This document shows, piece after piece, positions 24,115 to 34,841 of a stretch of 64,000 nucleotides of DNA (positions are counted from its first letter, which is position 1; each line of letters begins with the position of its first letter). The notes under the pieces were generated by a model, which saw nothing but the letters and a program-made list of their open reading frames with translations, searched no databases and had not been told where the DNA came from. The translations under genes were made by a program, and so were the position numbers. Location of the stretch: contig NC_063171.1 in NCBI RefSeq assembly GCF_023159225.1, positions 8,109,886 to 8,173,885 on the forward strand, written 5' to 3'. The stretch comes from Perognathus longimembris pacificus (taxonomy: Eukaryota; Chordata; Mammalia; Rodentia; Heteromyidae).

Positions 24115-25100
24115 TCATAGTTGCTTATATCTTACAACTTGTTTGTATAGCTCAGAGATTTGTGTAGAATCAGTAAATGACTTATTTTAAAAATTGTTTT
24201 TAATTTGGTAGTTACCATATTTTTAAAAAGCTACCTGTGAGTTAACTTTGAGGATGTGAAATCGGGATTATAATGGTGTTTACTCACACACAACCTTGCA
24301 TTTATCTTTACATTGTATGGACCACTCAGTTTTATAAAACTAATTAGTTTGACTACATTTTTACTTAAATTTTAAGCTGGATGAATTGGCAGCATCTATA
24401 TACAGTTTGTTTTCAATTGATTCTGTCTTCTGTCACAAAGAATCTAAGCAAGTCAGTGCAGAGTGTCAAACATTCAAAATCAAACAAAAGCAAACAAAGG
24501 GACTGTCTAGACCAACATCATAATGCCAATACCAGTAAGAAATCATACTCTCTATGTCCAAACTGCAAATAGAAACTTCCTTTAGGGATAGTTTCAGTCA
24601 CACACTGTGACTAAGTATAGATTTTCAGGTTAAACCCAAACACCATTGTTTTATAGCCTTCAGCATGAGCTCTGAAGTTCACTGTTTCTTGTTTATATCA
24701 GTTATGCAGCAATACTGCACTGTACCAAAAATATGTTTAGAAAAACAATTCTAAACATCAACACGTGACCAGAGTCCCAGGAGAAACTCAGGAGAACACT
24801 GTTTCTTAAAAAAGAAAAGAAAAACACACTTTGAACTCATTAAGACACTTATGTGGACACCAGCACCATTTGTGCATCTGGACACAATACTTATTATTCC
24901 ACACGCATTCATATTAATAGATTTCATACATGTAGTACTGAGAAAATTATGAGAAATATCTCAGAGATTTAGAAGGGGTCAAACTAAATGCTGTTGAGAG
25001 TTGTGGTCTAGAAGGAACTCGGTGCTAAAACCTGACAAAACTACTGTAGCTATAATTTGGATAATTACCTACTCTCCATTTTTTCTAGAAATTAAGAGTA
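24115..25100. other. AT-rich intergenic sequence
   Basis: No gene or repeat that I can support before the retroviral copy. Confidence 0.45.
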
Positions 25101-25257
25101 TGCAGAAATATTACAATCTCTCTCTCTCTCTCCCTTCTCTCCGGCCATGGATCATCTTGGCCACAGGCCAGCAGTTTGGTAATAAATGTTCTCTCCTGCC
25201 TGAATACTGCGTGGCGTTCTCCTTTACCAGCTACCTACTTTAAAAACCTAACATATA

Positions 25258-25275
25258 TGGTGCCGTGACTCGGGA
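25258..25275 (+). promoter_or_regulatory. Retroviral primer-binding site, tRNA-His type
   Basis: tggtgccgtgactcggga lies 4 bases after the U5 end. It complements the 3' end of tRNA-His, allowing one or two mismatches at its distal end. This is the primer class of HERV-H-like class I retroviruses; tRNA-Phe is less good because it needs CCGAAACCC. Confidence 0.8.
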
Positions 25276-26199
25276 AGGGCTTAAGAGTCAGGACAGGCGG
25301 AATTCCCCTCTATTTTTCTTCTTTTTCTAGGAGTATACCCAGTCCTGACAGCCCTTTTTCCGTGAACCGAACTGCTGCGAGTAGCCACGCGGCACTTTTC
25401 ACTAATATCATTGCTGGCCTCCACATCCACATCCACCTCCACACCACTTGTCTACCATGGTGAGTGAAACTGCTGCTGCTTGGGTTCTCTGCCGCTCCGT
25501 CTGCCGCTTCTGCCTGCCACTTCTGCCCGGTAAGCTCATCCACTCACCAGGTGCCTCTCTCCCATGCTTTTTGGGTTTTGCATCACAGTCACACCCGAGC
25601 CGGGACACTGCTAGCACACCTCTTGACAGTGCAATGAGGCCTGCTCGAAATACTCACTCAGATACAGTTTTTGCCACTGCAGTGGTAATTGGTTAGAAGT
25701 CACTTATATTCAGGCTCTCTCTCTCTTTCTCTTTTCCTCTCTTTCTCTTCCTTTTTCTCCCTCTCTCTCTCTAATCTTCCTGCTTACTTGCTTACTTTAT
25801 AAAATTCCCAAGTCGTACCATCGTTGTGTGCCTTGCTCACAAAGCTGCCTCTTTTCACAGACCTCTGAAACTGAGGCTTGACCACCAATGTGCTTTGTCA
25901 GCAAAGATATCTAAAAGTTCTTTTCTCTAGCATTGACCATATGGTTTTAAAATATTGGGCAAAGAAAAAAAAAGTCATTTACTATTGGAATTCCAAAAGA
26001 GTCGACTGCTGCATTTGTTAGTATGTCCATATAGCTATATATCTGTGCTAAAACTCATCACATCTACTGAGTTTTTGTCATTGCAGAATTCTGGCAAGTA
26101 TTTGGTCAATTCTTGACAAGGTACAGGTGAGCTCTAGTCCCCTTGGTCTCCTTGTTGTTTTAATTGGAAATAAAAAAGGGCTTTTGTGTCAAAGACTCC

Positions 26200-26420
26200 T
26201 TGGATTGCAGTTCGAAGCCAGCCAGGGATGAAAATATCTCTCAAATTCCAACTCCCAATTAATCAGTGAAGAGCCAGGCTGGAAGCATGGCTGAAGAGAC
26301 CGATCTCTAACCAGCCAAATGCTGGAAGTGGAGCTCAAGTGGTAGAGTACTAGCCTCGAGCAGAAGTGCTCAGGGACAGTGCCCAGGCCCTGAGTTCAAA
26401 CCCAGTGAATGCCAACGGGG
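26200..26420 (+). mobile_element. Composite SINE-like segment inside the retroviral copy
   Basis: 'gattgcagttcgaagccagc' and 'cccaattaatcagtgaagag' match the end of the 7SL-like half and the linker. 'gaagtggagctcaagtggta' and 'gctcagggacagtgcccagg' match the Geo-type half. The segment seems to be part of the retroviral internal region. Confidence 0.7.
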
Positions 26421-26884
26421 GCAAGCCATCCCAGCATAAAGCACCTAGACCACTGGGACTCAGCCAGTTCCGGGAACAAGGATCAGGGAGAGGAGTAAGA
26501 GGAGAATTAGGTCACATCCTAAATGGAGTCACTTTGTCTCGCCCTTTCAAAATTAATCAGACCCGGGGGATCAAGAGATAGTAGCTTGTCCATCTAATAT
26601 CCATGCCTGAGTATAAGAACTGTCCAAGTAATCCAATTTTTAATTTTGTGCCCTAAACCCTTCCTTTTGCCTTAATCTTTTTTTTTTTGTCCATTCCCTG
26701 CCTCATGAGACTTCTTCCAGGCTTCATTCAAGGACTGGCATCTCCAACCAAGGGATCCTGCTGCTCGCCTTCTCCAGGAGAGGCCACATTTCTGCCTTTT
26801 ACCCCTAATGCCGACGCCCCCTTGCCAGCGGGAAGCAGCCAGAGAGAGTCTTTGTCCTTTTTCATTACTATTAAAAGGCTGGAA

Positions 26885-27169
26885 TGTTAGGTCCTCTCCC
26901 TGAGGGCTACATGCAGATGCCCCCACCTCATTAAGTCTCCACTGAGTTACCTGGGTAACCTGCAGACCTGAAGGCAGTTACCTCCCCTTTCCCTGAGGTC
27001 ACATCCTAATCCACCTGGCCACACCCCTTGCCCCTGCCCTAGATATAAGGCGGGGCTGGGTGGGGATCTCTCTCTCTCTCTCTCTCCCTTCTCTCCAGCC
27101 ATGGATCATCTTGGCCACAGGCCAGCAGTTCGGAAATAAATGTTCTCTCCTGCCTGAAAAAAAAAAAAA
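26885..27169 (+). promoter_or_regulatory. LTR U3-R with TATA box and poly(A) signal
   Basis: U3 begins TGTTAGGTCCTCTCC after a purine-rich stretch (aaaaggctggaa) that can serve as polypurine tract. 'gccctagatataaggcgggg' holds the TATA box at about 27041. Transcription would begin near the (TC)n tract at 27066, the same base composition with which the 5' copy starts at 25118. AATAAA is at about 27135. Confidence 0.8.
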
Positions 27170-27278
27170 AGAAATATTGCAATATAATGTGCACTTGATA
27201 AAGTAAGCATACATTTGCATATCTACTATTAAAATTTATCAGAAAAGCCAATAATATCAATCATCCATTAGTAAAGTG

Positions 27279-27778
27279 NNNNNNNNNNNNNNNNNNNNNN
27301 NNNNNNNNNNNNNNNNNNNNNNNNNNNNNNNNNNNNNNNNNNNNNNNNNNNNNNNNNNNNNNNNNNNNNNNNNNNNNNNNNNNNNNNNNNNNNNNNNNNN
27401 NNNNNNNNNNNNNNNNNNNNNNNNNNNNNNNNNNNNNNNNNNNNNNNNNNNNNNNNNNNNNNNNNNNNNNNNNNNNNNNNNNNNNNNNNNNNNNNNNNNN
27501 NNNNNNNNNNNNNNNNNNNNNNNNNNNNNNNNNNNNNNNNNNNNNNNNNNNNNNNNNNNNNNNNNNNNNNNNNNNNNNNNNNNNNNNNNNNNNNNNNNNN
27601 NNNNNNNNNNNNNNNNNNNNNNNNNNNNNNNNNNNNNNNNNNNNNNNNNNNNNNNNNNNNNNNNNNNNNNNNNNNNNNNNNNNNNNNNNNNNNNNNNNNN
27701 NNNNNNNNNNNNNNNNNNNNNNNNNNNNNNNNNNNNNNNNNNNNNNNNNNNNNNNNNNNNNNNNNNNNNNNNNNNNNN
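27279..27778. other. Assembly gap (500 N)
   Basis: Exactly 500 unknown bases. The L1 to the right is already inside ORF2 at its first base, so the gap likely hides its upstream part. Confidence 1.
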
Positions 27779-30485
27779 TAGATGTAACCAACTTCTGCAG
27801 AATATTCCACCCAGCAACAACACAATACACATTCTTCTCCGCAGCACAAGGAACATTTTCCAAAATAGATCACATCTTAGAGCACAAAGAAAATCTGTAC
27901 AAATTCAGAAGTTTCAAAACCGTTCCCTGCATTCTCTGAGAACAGAATGGAATAAAATTAGAGCTCAACTCAAACTGCCACCACAGAAAATCCTACAATT
28001 CATGGAGACTAAACAACACACTGCTGAACCATCAGTGGGTCATTGAAGAAATTAAAATGGAAATTCAAATGTTTATGGAAATCAACCAAGATGAGGACAA
28101 AAAGTAGCAGCTCCTTTGGGACAAAACAAAGGCAGTACTCAGAGGAAAATTTATATCTCTGAGTCCATACACCAACAAACTGGAGAAACAGCAAATCAAT
28201 AATTTAAAGAAGCACCTTAATTTCCTTGAACGAGAACAACAAGCCAAATCCCAAGTCAATAGATATAAGCAAATAATTAAAATCAAATCAGAATTAAATC
28301 AATTAAAGATGAAAAAAATCATCAAAAGAATCAACAAAACAAAGAGTTGGTTCTTTGAAAAAATCAACAAGATAGACAGACCCCTGGCAAATATAACCAA
28401 AAAATGAAGGCAGCACACTCAAATAAACAAGATAAGAGATGAAACAGGTAATATCATCACAGAAATAACCGAAATTCAGAAAATAATAAGGGACTATTTT
28501 GCAAACCTTTATGCCAACAAATTCGAGAACTTGGAAGAAATGGATGATTTCCTAGAAAAAATTCATATCCCCAAACTCAGCCATGAAGATTTAAACCTTC
28601 TAAACAGACCCATATCAAGTATTGAAATAGAAATGGCAATAAATGATCTCCTTCCAAGAAAAGCCCAGGTCCAGACGGATTCACTGCAGAATTCTACAAG
28701 GCCTTCAAAACAGAACTCACACCAATATTTCTCAAACTCTTCAATGAAATTGAAAGAGAACGTTCACTACCAGACACATTCTATGAAGCCAGTATAACCC
28801 TCCCAAGACCAGGCAGGGACTCATCACAGAAAGAGGACTATACACTGCTTTCCCTGATGAACATAGACGCAAAAATTCTCAACCAAATTTTGCCCAATCC
28901 ACTTCAACAGGTCTTCAAAAAAATCATACACCACGATCAAACTGGATTCATCCCAGGGATGCAAGGTTGGTTTAATATACACAAGTCAATTGATGTAATC
29001 CACCACATCTACCGGAGCAAGGTAAAGAACCACATGGTTTTATCTCTGGATGTGGAAAAAGCATTCAATAAAATCCAGCACCCATTTATGCTAAAAGCCC
29101 TGGACAAACTGGGATTCGAGGGAACATTCCTGAAAATAATCAAAGCAGTTTTTGACAAACCAACAGCAAGCATAACTCTAAATGGTGAAAAACGAAAAAC
29201 TAAAGCCATTCCCTTTAAAATCAGGAACAAGGCAGAGATGTCCACTCTCTCCCCTGCTCTTCAACATAGTACTAGAATTCCTAGCCAGAGCAATTAGGCA
29301 AGAAGAAAATATAAAGGGGATCCAAATAGGAAAAGATGAAGTTAAACTTTCTCTTTTCGCAGATGACATGATCCTATACCTAAAGAATCCCAGAGGGGCT
29401 GGGGATATGGCCTAGTGGCAAGAGTGCCTGCCTCGGATACACGAGGCCCTAGGTTCGATTCCCCAGCACCACATATACAGAAAACGGCCAGAAGCGGCGC
29501 TGTGGCTCAAGTGGCAGAGTGCTAGAGCCTTGAGCGGGAAGAAGCCAGGGACGGTGCTCAGGCCCTGAGTCCAAGGCCCAGGACTGGCAAAAAAAAAAAA
29601 AAAAAAAAAAAAAGAATCCCAGAGACTCTACCCCCAAGCTACTAGAGCTAATGCAAAACTTTGGCAAAGTTGCAGGATATAAAATAAACCCTCAAAAATC
29701 AATGGCCTTTCTCTATGCTAACGACCCAAAGACAGAGGCTGAAATCAGGAAAGCAACTCCTTTTGCAATAGCCCCCCAATACATAAAATACCTATGAATG
29801 CAAATCAAAACAACATTGAGATTCCATATCACCCCAGTAAGAATGTCATATATCAAGAAAACTAACTATAACAATTGTTGGAGGGGATGTTCCCAAAAGG
29901 GAACACTACTTCATTGTTGGTGGGAATGTAAACTGGTTCAGCCACTCTGGCAACCAGTATGGAGAGTCCTCAGAAGGCTAAATACAGAACTCCCCTATGA
30001 CCCAGCAGCCCCACTTTTGGGTATCTATCCAAAAGACCACAAACAAAATCACAGTAATGCCACCAGCACAACAATGTTCATCGCAGCACAATTTGTCATA
30101 GCGAGAATCTGGAACCAACCCAGATGCCCCTCAGTAGCCGAATGGATCAGAAAAATGTGGTACATATACACAATGGAATTTTATGCCTCTATCAGAAAGA
30201 ATGACATTGCCCCATTCATAAGGAAATGGAAGGACTTGGAAAAAATTATACTAAGTGAAGTGAGCCACACCCAAAGAAACATGGACTCTATGGGCTCCCT
30301 TATTGGGAATAATTAGCACAGGTTTAGGCAAGTCACAGCAGAGGATCACAAGTGCCCAATAGCTATACTCTTAGGAACACATAAGATGATGCTAAGTGAA
30401 ATGAACTCCATGTTATGGAAATGATTGTTATATCACAGTTGTAACTACTTTCAACGTCCCATGTGCATCTATAGCTTCTATTATT
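27779..30485 (+). mobile_element. L1 (plus strand), left part of a split element
   Basis: Begins inside the ORF2 endonuclease ([25 protein letters not shown], 27790-27850) and runs through the reverse transcriptase: [40 protein letters not shown], and the catalytic FADDMILYL at about 29356-29382. ORF2 is broken by several stops (for example at 28405) and frameshifts. About 1 kb is missing at 29796, where IKYL jumps to [21 protein letters not shown], compared with the minus L1 nearby. After the ORF2 end (30316) the 3' UTR begins and is cut at 30485 by the minus L1; it continues at 37111-37473. A SINE sits at 29396-29610. Confidence 0.93.
29382..29624 (+). mobile_element. IDL-Geo SINE (young copy) inside L1 ORF2
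   Basis: The best-preserved copy in the window. ID-like monomer: ggggctggggatatggccta, 'ggttcgattccccagcacca'. Geo monomer: 'gcggcgctgtggctcaagtg', 'cggtgctcaggccctgagtc'. It ends with an A-tail of about 25. The target-site duplication aaagaatcccagag is at 29382-29395 and 29611-29624. Pol III A-box and B-box-like motifs are visible in the left monomer. Confidence 0.97.
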
Positions 30486-30702
30486 ATTTTTTTTATTAAT
30501 TGAACATAATTTTTTTTACAAGGTGTTATGCAAAGGGGGTGCAGTTACATAGTAGGGCAGTGTGTACATTTCTTGTGATATTTTACGACCTGTTTTTCTA
30601 TCCCTTGTCTAGGTCAGGTAGACATTTATGCAATATACAATGTATCAAGAACATATACAGTATTCACAGACTTGGTCTCTACTGTCTCTCCGTCTCCCTT
30701 TG

Positions 30703-33700
30703 TTAACAGTCATATATCAGGGAGATCATGCCCCTTTGTTTTCTGTGTTCTAGCCTTGTCTCACTCAACATTATTTGTTCGAGTTCTGACCATTTCCCTG
30801 CGAATAACAATATTTCACCATTCCTAATCGCTATGTAGTATTCCATTGTGTATAAGTACCATATTTTTTGTATCCATTTGTCTGTGGAGGGGCATCTGGG
30901 TTGTTTCCATATTTTGGCTATTGTGAATTGTGCCGCGATAAACATGGTAGTACAAATGTCTTTTTGATATCTTGGGTTTTGCTGTTTAGGATAGATGCCT
31001 AGGAGTGGTATGGCTGGGTCATAAGGTAGGTCTATATTGAGCTTTTTGAGAAACCTCCATACTGTTTTCAAAAGTGGTTGTACTAATTTGCACTCCCACC
31101 AACAATGGAGAAGGGTTCCTCTTTCCCCACAGCCCCTCCAGCATTTGTTGTGTCCTGAGTTCAGAGTATAGGCCATTCTAACTGGGGTGAGGTGGTATCT
31201 CAGGATTGTTTTTTTTGTTTTTTTTTTTTGCCAGTCCTGGGCCTTGGACTCAGGGCCTGAGCACTGTCCCTGGCTTCTTCCCGCTCAAGGCTAGCAATCT
31301 GCCACTTGAGCCACAGCGCCGCTTCTGGCCGTTTTCTGTATATGTGGTGCTGGGGAATCGAACCTAGGGCCTCATATATCCGAGGCAGGCACTCTTGCCA
31401 CTAGGCTATATCCCCAGCCCCTCAGGGTTGTTTTTATTTGCATTTCCTTTACTAGCAGGGATGTTGAGCATTTCCTCATGTGTTTCTTTGCCATTTTTAT
31501 ATCTTCTCTTGTGAAGTCTCTCTTTAGCTCTTTTGCCCATTTCCTAATAGGTTTATTGGGCTTGGAGGGGCTTAAGTTTTTTGAGTTCTCTGTAAATGAC
31601 CGATATCAGGCTTTTGTCTGTTGCTGTGCTGGTAAATATCCTTTCCCATATCGTTGGCTGTCTTTCTATTTTGGTGGCTATGACCTTAGCTGTGCAGAAA
31701 CTTTTTAATTTGTAGTAGTCCCATTTGTAGAGTCTTTCCCCTATTTGTTGTGCCCCTGGGACTATATTCACGAAGTTCCTTTCTGTGCCTATGAGTTCAA
31801 GTGTCTTTCCTACTCTGTCCTTCAGTAGTTTCAAGGATTCAGGTCTGATGTTGAGGTCCTTGATCCCATGTTCTTGGGTCCCTGCAGCTGCCCACTCCCA
31901 GTAGTTGAAGAGGCTCTGTTTATTCCATTGTATGTCTTTAGCTCCTTTGTCGAATATCAGTTGGCTGTAAGAGTGCGGTTTTATTTCTGGGTCTTCAATT
32001 CTGATCCATTGGTATTGCAATCTGTTTTTATACCAATTCCATGCTTTTTTTGTTATGATGGCCTTGTAGTAGAGCTTGAAGTCTGGTATTGTGATACCTC
32101 CTGCACTATTTTTTTTTGCCTAGAATTGCTTTGGCTATTCTAGGTTTTTTGCTGTTCCATATGAATTTATGGATTAGTTTCTCTATTTCAGTGAAAAATG
32201 TGGCTGGGATTTTGATAGGTATTGCATTGAATTTGTATAGCAATTTGGGCAATATGGCCATTTTCACTATATTGATTCCGCCTACCTATGAGCATGGGAG
32301 GTCTTTCCATCTCCTTGTGTCTTCTTTGATTTCCCTTATTAGATTTTTGTAGTTTTCATTGAATAGGTCCGTCATGTCCTTGGTTAAGTTGATCCCTAGG
32401 TACCTTATTCTTTTTTTGGCTACTGTAAATGGAATTGTTTCCATAATTTCCTTTTCTGTTTGTCTATTGCTGGTGTACAGAAAAGCTGCTGATTTTTGTG
32501 GATTGATTTTGTATCCTGCTACTTTGCCGAATTGGTTTATTAGGTGTAGGAGTTTGGGTACTGAGTTTTTTGGGTCCTTCACATATAAGATCATGTCGTC
32601 TGCGAATAGGGATAACTTGATTTCTTCCTTACCGATGTGGATCCCTTTGATATCCTCCTCTTGCCTTATTGCTATGGCTAGGGATTCCAGCACTATGTTG
32701 AACAGAAGTGGGGAGAGTGGGCATCCTTGTCTTGTTCCTGAGTTTAGGGGGAATGATTTACGTTTCTCTCCATTTAATATGATATTAGCAGTTGGTCTGT
32801 TGTATATGGCTTTTATTGTTTTGAGGAATGTTCCATGTATTCCTGTTCTCTCCCAAGCTTTTAAGAAGTATGGATGTTGTATTTCGTCAAAGGCTTTTTG
32901 GGCATCGACTGAGATAACAATGTAATTCTTAATTTTAGATCTGTTTATGTGGTGAATTACGTTGATTGATTTAGGGATGTTGAACCATCCTTGTGACTGA
33001 GGGATGAAGCCTACTTGGTCATGATGTATGATTTTCTTGATCAGTTTCTGGATCCTGTTAGCTAATATTTTATTGAGGAGCTTTGCGTCTGTGTTCATTA
33101 GTGATATTGTTCTGTAGTTCTCTTTTTTGGTTGGATCTTTGCCTGGTTTGGGAATGAGTATGATATTAGCTTCGTAGAATGAGTTTGGGATTTCTCCCTC
33201 TGTTTCTATTTCGCGGAAGAGTTTGAGGAGTATTGGTATTAGCTCCTCACTAAAGGTTTTGTAGAATTCGTTGGTGAATCCATCTGGGCCTGGGCTTTTC
33301 TTAGTAGGGAGGTTCTTGATTACCTCCTGTATCTCACGGTAAGTTATTGGTTTATTTAGTTGATTTATTTCTTCTTGTTTCAGTTTGGGCAGTTTGTACT
33401 TCTCTAAGAATTGATCCATTTCTGTAAAATTATTGTTTTTTGCTGAGTAGAGGTTTTGGAAATAGCTCCTTATGATTGTTTGAATATCATGTGTACTTGT
33501 TGTAATTTTTCCGGTGGAGTCCCTGATTTTGCGTATATGAGTCTCTTCTCTTCCTTTTTTTGTAAGTCTTGCAAGGGGTCTGTCAATTTTGTTTATTTTC
33601 TCAAAGAACCAGCTTTTAGTCTTATTTATTTGTTGAATGGTCTTTCTATTTTCAATCAGATTTATCTCTTCTTTAATCTTTGTGATCTCTCCCCTCCTAG

Positions 33701-34702
33701 TCGGTTTAGATTCTGTCATTTCTTGTTTCTCCAGTTGTTTTAGTTTCATCGTGAGGGTATTCACCTGCTCTGCTTCCATTCTTTTAATGTGGGTGCTGAG
33801 TGCAATGATCTTGCCCCTCAGTACTGCCTTAGCTGTGTCCCATACTTTTCTTTGTGATGTGTATTCTTTGTCATTGTGGCTTATGAATTCGTTGATTTCA
33901 CCTTTAATTTGGTCTGTGGCCCAAGTGTTGGATAGCAGCATGGCATTTAGCCTCCAAGATGGTGTATAGCCTCTGTCGTATCCTTTGTTGTTGAGGGTTA
34001 CCTTTAATCCACTGTGATCAGATATAATACATGGGATGATGTCAATATTTTGTATTTGCTGAGGTTCTTTGTGTGGGCTATGACGTGGTCTATTTTGGAA
34101 TATGATCCATGGACTGCTGAAAAGAAGGTGTATTGGGTCTCTGTAGGGTGAAAAGTTCTATATAGGTCTGTTAGATCCATTTGGTAAATGGTGTTATTTA
34201 GGTCCTCAGCTCCCTTACTAATCCTCTGGGTGTTGGATCTGTCTCTTGGAGAGAGAGGATTATTAAAGTCACCCACTATGATTGTGTTTGCATCTATCTT
34301 GCTCTGTAATTCTGTGAGAATTTGCTTGACATATGTAGGGCCTCTTTTGTTCGGTGAGTATACATTTATCACCGTGATTTCTTGATTCTGGATTTTTCCT
34401 TGTATTAATATGTAGTGTCCTTCTTTGTCTTTTTGAGTGGACTTTACTGAGAAGTCCAGCTTGTCTGAGATCAGAATGGCTACACCTGCCGTTTTGGTGG
34501 GTGCATTTGCTTGGTAGATCTTGCTCCATCCTTTCATTCGAAGCCTGTTTTTGTCCCTTGCTGTAAGGTGGGTCTCTTGTAGACAGCAGATGTCAACTTT
34601 TTGTTTGCGAATCCATTCTGCCAGTTTGCTCCTCTTTATAGGGGAGTTTAAACCATTTATATTTAAAGAGATCAAGGATAAGGGTGTTTTTTCTCCTTCC
34701 AT
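30703..34702 (-). pseudogene. L1 ORF2p (endonuclease-reverse transcriptase), broken
   Basis: ORF2p nicks target DNA and reverse-transcribes RNA at the nick. The N-terminal endonuclease (34702 to about 34050) keeps SLNINGLNSP, CCLQETHL and VGDFNNPLS and ends with SKIDHVIAH; the aspartate and asparagine of GDFN are present. A 1-base frameshift occurs near 34050. The reverse transcriptase part (to 32286) keeps [42 protein letters not shown] and the catalytic FADDMILYV. It then meets a TAG in place of a Trp codon at about 32286, a frameshift in an A9 run near 32112, another near 31575, and the SINE. The last part (31176-30703) holds the Cys-rich [18 protein letters not shown] motif. All domains are readable but no full protein can be made. 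Confidence 0.95.
31190..31435 (-). mobile_element. IDL-Geo SINE inside the minus L1
   Basis: Full dimer on minus (body about 31199-31421). The flanks repeat ctcagg(a/g)ttgttttt, a target-site duplication with one substitution. It lies between the ORF2 segments MQIKT and MAYTLNSG. Confidence 0.95.
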
Positions 34703-34841
34703 TTTCTTGTTGGGCTGTTTGTTCCTCTTTTTTTTTCCTGTCTTTAGTGAGCTGGTCTTTCTGCTGGACTTTGGCTATTGAAGTTTCTTTCTGATTCTGT
34801 CTGTGTGTCTTTTACGATCTCTGTTGGGTGGGGTTCCACTC

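Larger units (their letters stand above)
25104..27183 (+). mobile_element. Non-autonomous endogenous retrovirus, processed (RNA-derived) copy
   Basis: The order is R (from about 25118)-U5 (to 25253)-PBS (25258)-internal-U3 (26885)-R-poly(A) (27156-27169), that is, the order of a retroviral RNA rather than of a provirus with two full LTRs. U3 starts TGTTAGGT and U5 ends ACCTAACA, perfect inverted ends. The 3' R ends 15 to 20 bases after AATAAA and runs straight into about 14 A. The flanks agaaatattacaat (25104-25117) and agaaatattgcaat (27170-27183) are a 14-bp target-site duplication, far longer than the 4 to 6 bp of integrase. I infer copying by L1 machinery. The roughly 1.6-kb internal region shows no gag, pro, pol or env resemblance, so the parent element is itself non-autonomous. 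An HERV-W-style processed pseudogene is the known precedent. Confidence 0.85.

Noticed and set aside
25448..25696. 82-codon open frame in the retroviral copy as a possible gag start
   Set aside because: No gag motif, no continuation, and its ATG is embedded in a splice-donor-like string.
27257..28046. Open frames of about 200-256 codons spanning the N gap
   Set aside because: Unknown bases cannot contain stops; only the flanking L1 text is real.
32359..33969. Open frames of 95-188 codons on plus over the minus L1
   Set aside because: Antisense shadows of ORF2.
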